The notes beneath the pieces are model-generated. The model was not told the origin of the DNA and did no database searches. It was given only the letters and a program-made list of their open reading frames with translations. A program made the position numbers and the translations under genes. 6,012 nucleotides of DNA. It comes from an uncultured Bacillota bacterium. GTDB lineage: Bacteria > Bacillota > Clostridia > UBA1381. The stretch spans positions 1-6,012 of the forward strand of contig CASFSH010000093.1 of NCBI GenBank assembly GCA_949297205.1. Direction: 5' to 3'. Below, in pieces: positions 1 through 6,012 of this stretch (the first letter of the stretch is position 1; each line of letters begins with the position of its first letter).

Positions 1-351
1 ACCTGGAATATTATACTTACCTTTTAAAATTATATGTTCAACATATCTTAAGTCTATTGCCTGTGTTCCATCAGGGTTTACTACCGATAATGCATTTATT
101 CTGTAATCACCGCATCCAAAAGTTGAATATTCCTGTGGAAATGTATCTGTGGAATATGTTCTGTTCTCTCCGACATCATATGGATTTCCTGAAAATCCAA
201 TATTATGATAATCTTGAAGATATATCATATTAACATCAGTTTTCTTTCCATACCACAAGTGACGCAGTATCCCTGTTCCATCTATTTTCATCTGATACAA
301 AGTGTTTTTTGTTTCAATTGAAATTACTCTGTTTTCAATTTTAATTGGCAT
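1..351 (-). CDS. aga: Alpha-galactosidase, GH36 family (N-terminal part, runs off the left edge)
   Basis: This is the first 117 codons of a gene that continues beyond base 1. The family removes terminal alpha-1,6-linked galactose from melibiose, raffinose and stachyose in the cytoplasm. The visible part matches the N-terminal beta-sandwich domain of bacterial GH36 enzymes: a HLWYGKK segment at residues 31-37, then FPQEYSTFGCGDYR at 71-84, which corresponds to the family's PQEY-x-x-GxGDFR region, then NPDGTQAIDLRY at 92-103. The catalytic aspartates of GH36 lie in the barrel domain outside the window, so activity cannot be judged. The ATG at 351-349 is chosen because GGGGAG (minus strand, 359-364) sits 7 nt upstream. 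The start lies inside the end of gtfA (11-bp overlap), which suggests translational coupling in one operon. The usual family length is about 700-740 residues; fused C-terminal domains also occur and cannot be excluded. The family call is firm; exact substrate is inferred from the neighbours. Confidence 0.88.
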   Translation of the reverse strand, partial: MPIKIENRVISIETKNTLYQMKIDGTGILRHLWYGKKTDVNMIYLQDYHNIGFSGNPYDVGENRTYSTDTFPQEYSTFGCGDYRINALSVVNPDGTQAIDLRYVEHIILKGKYNIPG

Positions 352-1780
352 ATATTTTCTCCCCGCTTTCATCAGATATGTTAAATTTATGTGAAGTTAA
401 ATCAGCATTTAATGTTACACTGTTTTTTCCATAACTTCTTGTAATAGTCAATTTATCATCAGTTGCATCAATTTCAATTTTACCGTCAAGATTAAATGCA
501 GCACATGAATTTCTGAGTTCCATCAACTGTTTTAGCTGTTTTACTATGTTTCTTTCCTGCTCATTTTCAATATCTTTAAGTGTGTAGTAATGTCTGTTTA
601 TATCTCTGCCGTTTTTTGTTCGTTCCATAAGCTCAATATCATTTTCACCGGCAAGCAGACCAACATAATAAACCTGAGGTATACCCGGTGCAAAAAATTG
701 AATTGCTCTTGCAAGAAGATATGCATCGTCATTATTTCCCAAAGCAGAATAATACGTTGTATTTACCTGATAAATATCTAAATTATTATATGCCTCCGAG
801 CTGTAAATTTTTTTCACATTTGCACCGTTAGAATACATTTGTTCTTTAACCATATCTATTTCTTCGTCAGGAAGCAAATCTTTAACATCAACTATACCTA
901 TACCGTCATGTGTATCAAGCGTTGTGAACTGTTTCATAGGACACATCTGCATCCAATTTTTTAGATATATTCCTGTATGATTGTAAAGAGCGTGGAGAGT
1001 CAATACAGGCAAAGCAAAATCGTATATCCAGAAATTTTTTTCTGCAAGTTTTAATGGAATAGTGTAATGCTCATGAATTTCCGGAAGTATTTGTGCTCCG
1101 TATTTTTTTGCAATATCTTCAATATCAAATAATAATTCCCATATATCCGGTTCTACAAAAAAGCAGTTTGTATCGGCCTTTTTTATTGCATATGCAAACG
1201 CATCAAGACGAATAACCGACGCTCCTTTTCTACACATAAATTCCAAAGTATCTTTAATAAATTTTTTTGTTGCAGGTTTCGTGATGTCAAGGTCAATCTG
1301 TTCTTCACAGAAAGTACACCATATCTTTTCTTTTGTTCCGTCCGAAAACTCTGCTTCAATATACGGGGCTCTCGGTTTACGTTTATAAATAAGATCTATC
1401 TGTTCCTGTGTAGGCTCTCCGTTTACCCAGAAATCACTGTATCTAATGAAAAAATCCTTATATGGTGATGCATCTTTTTTTTCAAGAAAATCTTTGAAGT
1501 ATTCAGACTGTGCCGAAATATGGTTTACCATAAAATCAAACATAAGATAATAGTCTTTTGACATTTCTTCAATATCGTCAAAACTTCCAAAAGATTTATC
1601 AACCTCATTATATTTCATAGGAGCAAATCCTCGATCCGCCGAGGATGGAAAAAACGGCAGTATATGAACTCCTCCTACAGCATCTTTATAATATTTATCC
1701 AAAACAATTTTAAGATCTTTTAAATTGCTGCCCATGCAGTCAGCATAGGTAATTAGCATTATTTTATTATTCAATTCCAT
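341..1780 (-). CDS. gtfA: Sucrose phosphorylase (GH13 subfamily 18)
   Basis: The enzyme performs reversible phosphorolysis of sucrose to alpha-D-glucose 1-phosphate and fructose in the cytoplasm. The 479-residue length is typical. The fold reads as a GH13 barrel with a B domain around residues 88-165 and a short C-terminal beta domain from about 425. By comparison with characterised sucrose phosphorylases, the nucleophile is D193 (VIRLDAFAY), the acid/base is E234 (ILPEIHEHY) and the transition-state stabiliser is D292 (LDTHDGIGIVD). Glucose-site residues D49, H87 (DFMVNH), R191 and H291 are also in place, as is NGRDINRHYY at 390-399. The acceptor loop NNLDIYQVN (332-340) keeps the Asp and Gln that contact fructose in known enzymes. 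TCCTCC on the plus strand at 1786-1791 (GGAGGA, 5 nt from the ATG) fixes the start. The gene follows msmG by 35 bp and overlaps aga by 11 bp. The main alternative is the sister activity sucrose 6'-phosphate phosphorylase, which shares the same catalytic residues. Confidence 0.93.
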   Translation of the reverse strand: MELNNKIMLITYADCMGSNLKDLKIVLDKYYKDAVGGVHILPFFPSSADRGFAPMKYNEVDKSFGSFDDIEEMSKDYYLMFDFMVNHISAQSEYFKDFLEKKDASPYKDFFIRYSDFWVNGEPTQEQIDLIYKRKPRAPYIEAEFSDGTKEKIWCTFCEEQIDLDITKPATKKFIKDTLEFMCRKGASVIRLDAFAYAIKKADTNCFFVEPDIWELLFDIEDIAKKYGAQILPEIHEHYTIPLKLAEKNFWIYDFALPVLTLHALYNHTGIYLKNWMQMCPMKQFTTLDTHDGIGIVDVKDLLPDEEIDMVKEQMYSNGANVKKIYSSEAYNNLDIYQVNTTYYSALGNNDDAYLLARAIQFFAPGIPQVYYVGLLAGENDIELMERTKNGRDINRHYYTLKDIENEQERNIVKQLKQLMELRNSCAAFNLDGKIEIDATDDKLTITRSYGKNSVTLNADLTSHKFNISDESGEKIYAN

Positions 1781-1815
1781 TTTTATCCTCCATTCGCTCT
1801 ATGGCGATACAAATC

Positions 1816-2649
1816 TTATCCCTTTACAGCACCGTTTGCAACACCATTTAATATTTGTTTCTGACAAATAATATAGAAAACTAATATAGGCAACAATGCA
1901 AGAAGATATGATGCAAATGCCAGATTGTAATTTGTTCCGAACTGAGTCTGGAAATTAAGCTGTGCAAGAGGAAGTGTTGTATTGTTTGTACCTGACATAA
2001 TAACCAACGGCGTCATAACATCGTTCCATGTACCTAATGCCGTAAGAACCGCTACTGTTGCATGCATGGGTTTCATCATAGGAAATATAACTTTCCAATA
2101 TGTTCTCCACGTAGACGCACCGTCAATTTCTGCTGCCTCCTCCATTGCTGTAGGAATATTTTTTAAATATCCACTGTAAAGCATTACATTAATCGGCATA
2201 TAAAATACAAGATACAAAATTATTACACCGATTTTATTGTCTATTCCAAGAATTGCAGTCTCTTTAACCAACGGCATCATAAGAATTGCAAAAGGAACAA
2301 ACATACCACTTACAATATAAAAGTATAAAAATTTGTATGATTTTTTTCTTCCCATATTTCTGCCTATGGTATAGCCTGCAAGAGAATGTATTATAATCGC
2401 AAAAACAATTGTAGATACCGTAATAATAATACTGTTTAAAAGAGAATGCCAGAAGTCTGTTACAATCATGGCTTCCTTAAAATTGCTAAAACTCCATGTT
2501 TCGGGAAAAGCAAGCGCTCCTGCAACATTATTGGTCATTTCCGATGGATTTTTAAATGCAATAATTATTGTCATATATAAAGGAAACAAAATAGTCAGTG
2601 CACCCAATATTAACAAAATTGTAATTATGATACTACTTCTTTTTTTCAT
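1816..2649 (-). CDS. msmG: Sugar ABC transporter permease, MsmG/RafG type
   Basis: This is one of the two inner permease subunits of a carbohydrate (CUT1-type) ABC importer. The 277-residue length is typical of MsmG/MalG-like proteins. About six hydrophobic segments are visible, near residues 9-31, 69-91, 105-127, 138-160, 193-215 and 243-265. The cytoplasmic EAA loop that docks on the ATPase is clear: EEAAEIDGAS at 170-179, ending in IFP at 188-190. The N-terminal stretch FPLYMTIIIAFKNPSEM (22-38) is also usual for this permease class. The start ATG overlaps the msmF stop (ATGA at 2649-2646). AAAGGAG at 2658-2664 (minus strand), 8 nt away and inside the msmF coding sequence, serves it, so the two permeases are probably translated in balanced amounts. 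Substrate cannot be read from a permease; raffinose-type sugars are inferred from aga and gtfA downstream. Confidence 0.92.
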   Translation of the reverse strand: MKKRSSIIITILLILGALTILFPLYMTIIIAFKNPSEMTNNVAGALAFPETWSFSNFKEAMIVTDFWHSLLNSIIITVSTIVFAIIIHSLAGYTIGRNMGRKKSYKFLYFYIVSGMFVPFAILMMPLVKETAILGIDNKIGVIILYLVFYMPINVMLYSGYLKNIPTAMEEAAEIDGASTWRTYWKVIFPMMKPMHATVAVLTALGTWNDVMTPLVIMSGTNNTTLPLAQLNFQTQFGTNYNLAFASYLLALLPILVFYIICQKQILNGVANGAVKG

Positions 2650-3524
2650 AATTGCTGCTCCTTTCTGCCGGTTAATGCCAATTGAATTACGGATATGGTA
2701 ACAATAACTACAAAGAACAGTACAGCATTTGCACTTTGAAATCCGAATTGTCCTCCGTCCATTCCGTTTTTATAAATTAAATAAGAAATTGATTCCGTGC
2801 TTTGTGCCGGTCCGCCTTTTGTTAAAGACATAATCTGATCGAATACCATCAAAAGATTTTTTGTACTTAAAACAAGATTTATTGATACAAACGGCAATAA
2901 CATCGGAAAAGTCAATTTTTTAAATCTTTGCCACCAATTTACGCCGTCAATCATACCTGCCTCATAAATATCAAGAGGTATAGTCTGCAATCCGGAAATA
3001 TATATTATGGTATTCATGGCAACAGCCTGCCAAACTCCAACAATAAGTACACCAATCCATGCTGTTTTTTCACTGGCAAGTATACTGTTTTGTAAAAATC
3101 CGATTTCTAAAGCCTGACCTATTGCAGGAATAATATAAGTAAAAATAAAACTGAATATATAACCTACTATAAGTCCTCCAAGAATATTAGGTATAAAATA
3201 CAAACCTCTTAATGCACTTTTTCCGTATATTTTGCTGTTTAATGCCATTGCAAGTATAAGACTTATAATATTTACCAAAAATGTTCCGACAATGGCATAC
3301 TTAAAGGTAAATAGATAAGAACCCCCTACTCTGCTGTCCTGAAATAAATCTATATAATTTCTTATTCCCACAAAATCGTAGCTTCCATATCCGCGATAGT
3401 TGGTAAAACTGTAATATGCACCAATTATCAGCGGTAATGTATTAAACATAAAAAATAGTAGCGTAATAGGAATAATTATAGCCCTAAATGTTAAATTTTT
3501 GTTGGATAATGATTTTCTTTTCAT
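2646..3524 (-). CDS. msmF: Sugar ABC transporter permease, MsmF/RafF type
   Basis: This is the partner permease of MsmG in a carbohydrate ABC importer, 292 residues, the usual size for MsmF/UgpA/MalF-like short forms. It starts with a basic cytoplasmic tail (MKRKSLSNKN), then a first membrane segment at about 14-36. Further hydrophobic segments lie near 72-97, 108-130, 157-180, 210-230 and 262-284. The EAA loop is YEAGMIDGVN at 187-196 with the closing FP at 206-207; Gly replaces the second Ala, which is common in this subunit. LTKGGPAQSTESISYLIY (234-251) is a hallmark of the MsmF-type subunit. GGAGGA (3531-3536, minus strand) lies 6 nt before the ATG and within the last codons of msmE. The ATG overlaps the msmE stop as ATGA (3524-3521), so translation is probably coupled to msmE. 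Family and role are secure; the substrate is inferred from context. Confidence 0.93.
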   Translation of the reverse strand: MKRKSLSNKNLTFRAIIIPITLLFFMFNTLPLIIGAYYSFTNYRGYGSYDFVGIRNYIDLFQDSRVGGSYLFTFKYAIVGTFLVNIISLILAMALNSKIYGKSALRGLYFIPNILGGLIVGYIFSFIFTYIIPAIGQALEIGFLQNSILASEKTAWIGVLIVGVWQAVAMNTIIYISGLQTIPLDIYEAGMIDGVNWWQRFKKLTFPMLLPFVSINLVLSTKNLLMVFDQIMSLTKGGPAQSTESISYLIYKNGMDGGQFGFQSANAVLFFVVIVTISVIQLALTGRKEQQL

Positions 3525-4798
3525 TTTTCTTCCTCCAATTCTTTAACTCGTCTTATCAAATCTCTGTTGTAACGTACCCATTCCCTGTCAAATCGATCAA
3601 GAAATGTATCTATTGAATTGCTGCTATTGTCCATCAAGAATGTCTGAATAATCGCATCAACACTCATTTCACTGGGATAATAGTGATCCTGATAATCTGC
3701 CATTCTGCCTTCATCTATATATGTTTTCATACCGTCAAGCATAGACGGAAGTTCAAATTCTCCCTCTTTACATGGGATTGCGTTCTGATCATCCAGATAT
3801 ATTTGAATTATATCATCGCGATATAAGAAATCGAGAACTTTATATGCAGCTTCTTTTTTTGTACTTTTTGCCATTATTGAAAATTGCAGATCTATTCCCG
3901 AATTGAGTACATTATCTTTTTCATCATCATTTGCCGGAAAAACAAATGAATCAATATTCATGTCCGGATTTACCGACAAAATCTGTGGTACTGCATAACT
4001 TCCTATGGGATACATTGCTGCTTCCCCTCTGGCAAACGCTGTGCAGGCATCATTGTAACTGTACGCATATGGATTTGGTTCACAATATTCAAGCAATGCT
4101 TTTGTTTTTTCTGCAACAGAATAATACTCCTGCTTAAACGTGGTTTCTCCTCTGTTAACCATTTTACAGGTATCAGAAGGCGCAAGTCCTACAGCAAGTG
4201 CATTCCATGGAGCCAATGTTGTCCATGTATCTTTGAATCCGAAATATAACGGCAATATACCTTCTGCTTCAATATTTTCACATAAAGTTATAAATTCATT
4301 CCATGTTGTTGGAATTGTCCAGCCATGTTCTTCAAACATATCTTTGTTATAAAGTATACCCGCAGCATTGGCAACATATGGAAGTGCATATGTTCCTTCT
4401 TTCGGCAAAAGCTCCAGGCTTTTGTCCATTTCAAGATAAGCGGGTTTTACATTCTTCAATCCTTCATAATCCGATATATCCATAAACAAATCGGCATCAA
4501 GAAAATTGGAATAATTTATATCTCCTCCGATACCAACTATATCGGGATAATCCTCTCTGATTAGTCTTGTTTTTAATATTGTCATTGCCTCATTGGGTGA
4601 TAAAATCGTGAGATGAATGTCATCATGTTCTTCATTGAATTTTTGTTCAATTTTCTTAAATGCTTCAACCGCTTCCTGTTTGTATTGAATCATTTCTATT
4701 TCGGTTACACCAGTCTGTGAAACATCATCACTACAGCCTTGAAACAATTGACTTAACAAACAAATAAGTACTGTAAAAATTATATGTTTTCGTCTCAT
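3521..4798 (-). CDS. msmE: Sugar ABC transporter solute-binding lipoprotein, MsmE/RafE type
   Basis: This is the extracellular, membrane-anchored binding protein of the importer; it delivers oligosaccharide to MsmF/MsmG. The protein is 425 residues, normal for solute-binding family 1. It begins with MRRK, a hydrophobic stretch (5-19) and a lipobox ending in QGC, so Cys22 is the likely lipidated residue. The -3 position is Phe rather than the usual Leu/Val/Ile, with Leu18 one place further out. After a short linker the first lobe starts with EIEMIQYKQEAVEAFKKIEQKF (from about 33). LPYVANAAGILYNKDMFEEHGW (139-160) followed by PTTWNEF is the characteristic hinge segment of this family, and AFARGEAAMYPIGSYAVP (254-271) is another. 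GGAGGGG (4807-4813, minus strand) lies 8 nt before the ATG. It is the first gene of the operon, directly behind the regulated promoter. The sugar bound is probably raffinose, stachyose, melibiose or a related sugar, inferred from aga and gtfA. Confidence 0.92.
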   Translation of the reverse strand: MRRKHIIFTVLICLLSQLFQGCSDDVSQTGVTEIEMIQYKQEAVEAFKKIEQKFNEEHDDIHLTILSPNEAMTILKTRLIREDYPDIVGIGGDINYSNFLDADLFMDISDYEGLKNVKPAYLEMDKSLELLPKEGTYALPYVANAAGILYNKDMFEEHGWTIPTTWNEFITLCENIEAEGILPLYFGFKDTWTTLAPWNALAVGLAPSDTCKMVNRGETTFKQEYYSVAEKTKALLEYCEPNPYAYSYNDACTAFARGEAAMYPIGSYAVPQILSVNPDMNIDSFVFPANDDEKDNVLNSGIDLQFSIMAKSTKKEAAYKVLDFLYRDDIIQIYLDDQNAIPCKEGEFELPSMLDGMKTYIDEGRMADYQDHYYPSEMSVDAIIQTFLMDNSSNSIDTFLDRFDREWVRYNRDLIRRVKELEEEK

Positions 4799-4846
4799 TT
4801 TTATTTCCCCTCCAGTTATTTTTTTAATCTTTTTTGATTTAATTAT

Positions 4847-4855
4847 ATTATAACA
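4847..4855 (-). promoter_or_regulatory. Predicted promoter of the msmE-aga operon (extended -10)
   Basis: On the minus strand the sequence reads TGTTATAAT: a perfect TATAAT -10 box (4847-4852) with the TG of an extended -10 one base upstream (4854-4855). A transcript start near 4840 would give a leader of about 42 nt. At 16-18 bp spacing no good -35 box exists (the best is TGTACA at 4871-4876). A strong -10 with a weak -35 is what an activator-dependent promoter looks like, and it fits a divergently encoded AraC-type activator. The start point is inferred and has not been measured. Confidence 0.7.
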
Positions 4856-4864
4856 TACCCTTAT

Positions 4865-4886
4865 GCTATATGTACATAGCTATATG
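4865..4886. promoter_or_regulatory. Candidate regulator binding site: direct repeat GCTATATG upstream of msmE
   Basis: Two exact copies of GCTATATG lie at 4865-4872 and 4879-4886, 14 bp apart start to start. Within the same stretch there is an inverted repeat, GCTAT (4865-4869) and ATAGC (4876-4880), around ATGTAC. Relative to the predicted msmE start (about 4840) the copies fall near -26 to -33 and -40 to -47, covering the missing -35 box. AraC-family activators commonly bind such a position and contact sigma factor. That these bases bind the neighbouring regulator is inference. A 14-bp period is not the common spacing of AraC half-sites, so the true operator could be larger or arranged differently. 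Confidence 0.5.
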
Positions 4887-4938
4887 CAAGGACTTATATA
4901 CCATTATTCTATTTTTTTATGTATTTTGTAAATTAATA

Positions 4939-4967
4939 TTGCATTTTGATATATTTTTTGATATACT
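4939..4967 (+). promoter_or_regulatory. Predicted promoter of the AraC-type regulator gene
   Basis: TTGCAT (4939-4944) and TATACT (4962-4967) are separated by 17 bp, a sigma-A-like arrangement, and would start transcription near 4974. That leaves a leader of about 20 nt with AAGGTGA (4984-4990) placed 4 nt before the ATG. A direct repeat, TTTTGATATA, occurs at 4944-4953 and 4956-4965, between and overlapping the two boxes. It could be an autoregulatory site or simply AT-rich sequence. AT-rich DNA produces chance matches, so confidence is moderate. Confidence 0.55.
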
Positions 4968-4994
4968 GGTAAAAATATATTTGAAGGTGATACT

Positions 4995-5843
4995 ATGTCT
5001 GATTTGGTTTTTTCAATATTCCCAAACAAAAATTTTATAGATTTAAGCTTATATCAATATGGTTGGGAGCGCTGTGTCCCATCTCACTCATACGGTCCTG
5101 CTGCAAGAAATCATTATCTGTTTCACTATGTAATTTCAGGAACAGGGACTGTTTATGCTGATGATAAAAAAGGGGTAACTCAAACATATCACGTAAAAAG
5201 TATGCAGGGATTTATGATTTTTCCCAACCAGATAACAACTTATATTGCCGATAAAGAATTACCCTGGGAATATATTTGGATAGAATTTGACGGATTGAGA
5301 GTAAAAGAGTCTTTGGATGCTGCGGGATTAACATTGGATAATCCCATATATAAAGCACGTTCCAAAACTTTAAGAGAAAGTATGCTGAATGAAATGCTGT
5401 ATATAAAAGATAACCGTGAATTATCTGCCCTACATTTAATAGGACATTTATATATGTTTTTGGACTATCTGATGCGTTCCTCGGAACGAATGTCTTTTTC
5501 AAAAACAAATTCTTTGAGAGACTACTATGTTAAAGAAGCTCTTGTTTTTATTGAAAACAACTTTCAAAATGATATTACAATTGAAGACGTCACAAAAGTT
5601 TGCGGACTCAACAGAAGTTATTTTGGTAAAATTTTTAGGGAAACCATGGGAAAATCGCCACAAGAATTTTTGCTGAATTATCGAATGGCAAAAGCAGCAG
5701 AACTTTTGAAATTAACCAAAATGTCTGTAGGTGATATAAGCCAGGCTGTCGGATACGAAAATCAACTTCATTTTTCAAGAGCATTTAAAAAAATATATAA
5801 TATTTCTCCAAGAGAATGGCGCAAACAAAACTTTAATTTATAA
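4995..5843 (+). CDS. msmR: AraC-family transcriptional regulator of the msm/raffinose operon (MsmR type)
   Basis: This cytoplasmic DNA-binding protein of 282 residues is probably the sugar-responsive activator of the divergent operon. The N-terminal half is a cupin-like AraC ligand-binding domain. Residues 18-50 (SLYQYGWERCVPSHSYGPAARNHYLFHYVISG) and MQGFMIFPNQITTYIAD (70-86) resemble the MsmR/RafR group, and WEYIWIEFDG (91-100) is typical of the domain. The C-terminal half holds the two helix-turn-helix units of AraC proteins: ITIEDVTKVCGLNRSYFGKIFRETMG at about 194-219 and SVGDISQAVGYENQLHFSRAFKKIYNISPREWR at about 244-276, ending in the conserved SPREWR. The ATG is chosen for the AAGGTGA 4 nt upstream. 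Divergent placement beside msmE, with 196 bp between, is the arrangement seen for regulators of such operons. Inducer identity is unknown; melibiose or raffinose would be natural candidates. It ends at a strong terminator, so it is monocistronic. Confidence 0.88.
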   Translation: MSDLVFSIFPNKNFIDLSLYQYGWERCVPSHSYGPAARNHYLFHYVISGTGTVYADDKKGVTQTYHVKSMQGFMIFPNQITTYIADKELPWEYIWIEFDGLRVKESLDAAGLTLDNPIYKARSKTLRESMLNEMLYIKDNRELSALHLIGHLYMFLDYLMRSSERMSFSKTNSLRDYYVKEALVFIENNFQNDITIEDVTKVCGLNRSYFGKIFRETMGKSPQEFLLNYRMAKAAELLKLTKMSVGDISQAVGYENQLHFSRAFKKIYNISPREWRKQNFNL

Positions 5844-5859
5844 TAAATATATTTTAATT

Positions 5860-5903
5860 AAAAAAATAAGGCAGCTGCACTAAAACAACCGCCTTATTTT
5901 TTT
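5860..5903. terminator. Bidirectional rho-independent terminator between converging genes
   Basis: The arms are 5860-5872 (seven A, then TAAGGC) and 5891-5903 (GCCTTA, then seven T). They form a perfect 13-bp stem around an 18-nt loop. The T run on the right serves the plus-strand regulator. The A run on the left becomes a T run on the minus strand and serves the incoming acyl-CoA synthetase-like gene. The stem starts 17 bp after the regulator stop and ends 19 bp before the stop of the minus-strand gene, the position expected for a shared terminator. Confidence 0.9.
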
Positions 5904-5921
5904 GTATGTTAATAAGTTTTT

Positions 5922-6012
5922 TTAGTCAGTCTTTGCATCTGCATTTCTTATTTGAGCACGTTTTATCTTACCTCCCAATGTTTTAGGAAGCTCATCAACA
6001 AACTCAATCAGA
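5922..6012 (-). CDS. Acyl-CoA synthetase / AMP-dependent ligase-like protein (C-terminal end only)
   Basis: Only the last 29 codons and the TAA stop are present; the gene continues past the right edge. The fragment reads LIEFVDELPKTLGGKIKR followed by AQIRNADAKTD. This matches the C-terminal motif of ANL-superfamily adenylating enzymes (acetyl- and medium-chain acyl-CoA synthetases), in which the lysine of PKTxxGKIxR takes part in adenylation. The usual Ser before GK is Gly here. The fragment ends shortly after the motif, as acyl-CoA synthetases do. The specific substrate cannot be told from 29 residues. It converges with the regulator gene and is separated from it by the shared terminator, so it is probably unrelated to the sugar operon. 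Confidence 0.8.
   Translation of the reverse strand, partial: LIEFVDELPKTLGGKIKRAQIRNADAKTD

Noticed and set aside
3931..4564. Several 60-79 residue open frames, most on the plus strand, inside msmE
   Set aside because: They overlap one another and the clear MsmE coding sequence, and their translations show no domain pattern. They are frame shadows.
4799..4840. A riboswitch or attenuator in the msmE leader
   Set aside because: The predicted leader is only about 42 nt. It has just a weak 4-bp AATC/GATT pairing around a T run and no terminator-like stem.
4799..4994. A CcpA catabolite-repression (cre) site in the divergent promoter region
   Set aside because: Such operons often have one, but the cre core needs a CG dinucleotide, and I find none in this intergenic stretch. 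A cre inside msmE coding sequence was not excluded.
5212..5508. A 98-residue minus-strand open frame opposite the regulator gene
   Set aside because: It lies wholly within the well-supported AraC-family coding sequence, has no ribosome binding site context I would trust, and its translation resembles no family.
5871..5878. GCAGCTGC palindrome next to the terminator
   Set aside because: It straddles the last stem bases and the loop of the terminator hairpin; eight bases of symmetry in one place is not evidence of a separate site.
1..6012. A novel defence, mobile or otherwise undescribed system
   Set aside because: Every long open frame that is coding belongs to a recognised family in a known operon pattern. 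No transposase, integrase, CRISPR repeats, tRNA or long terminal repeats were seen.

Overview
The window comes from a low-GC Firmicute, most likely a gut-type member of the Clostridia. The evidence is AT-rich coding and intergenic DNA, strong GGAGG-type ribosome binding sites in front of every complete gene, a monoderm-type lipoprotein signal peptide and short intergenic gaps. The gene set is that of a multiple-sugar/raffinose (msm/raf) utilisation locus, as known from streptococci and related gut Firmicutes. The genus cannot be decided from the sequence alone.

Layout. The minus strand carries one transcription unit, read leftwards from a promoter near 4850: msmE (solute-binding lipoprotein, 4798-3521), msmF (permease, 3524-2646), msmG (permease, 2649-1816), gtfA (GH13 sucrose phosphorylase, 1780-341) and aga (GH36 alpha-galactosidase, from 351 off the left edge). 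msmE/msmF and msmF/msmG overlap by 4 bp (ATGA). msmG and gtfA are separated by 35 bp, and gtfA/aga overlap by 11 bp. A divergent AraC-family regulator gene (msmR type, 4995-5843) lies on the plus strand. The 196-bp region between msmE and the regulator (4799-4994) holds candidate promoters for both directions and short repeats that could be operator sites. The regulator ends in a bidirectional hairpin terminator (5860-5903). Beyond it, the last 29 codons of an unrelated minus-strand acyl-CoA synthetase-like gene enter from the right edge.

How the genes fit together. MsmE would capture an alpha-galactoside such as raffinose, stachyose or melibiose outside the cell, and MsmF/MsmG would carry it in. 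Aga would release galactose and leave sucrose, and GtfA would split sucrose with phosphate into glucose 1-phosphate and fructose, saving an ATP. The regulator would switch the operon on when inducer is present. The ATPase subunit of the transporter is not in the window.

Novelty. I find no previously undescribed system here. The locus is a recognisable sugar-utilisation operon. The points worth checking are the repeats in the divergent promoter, whether the truncated aga carries a fused sucrose kinase (which would change the substrate of GtfA), and the missing ATPase.
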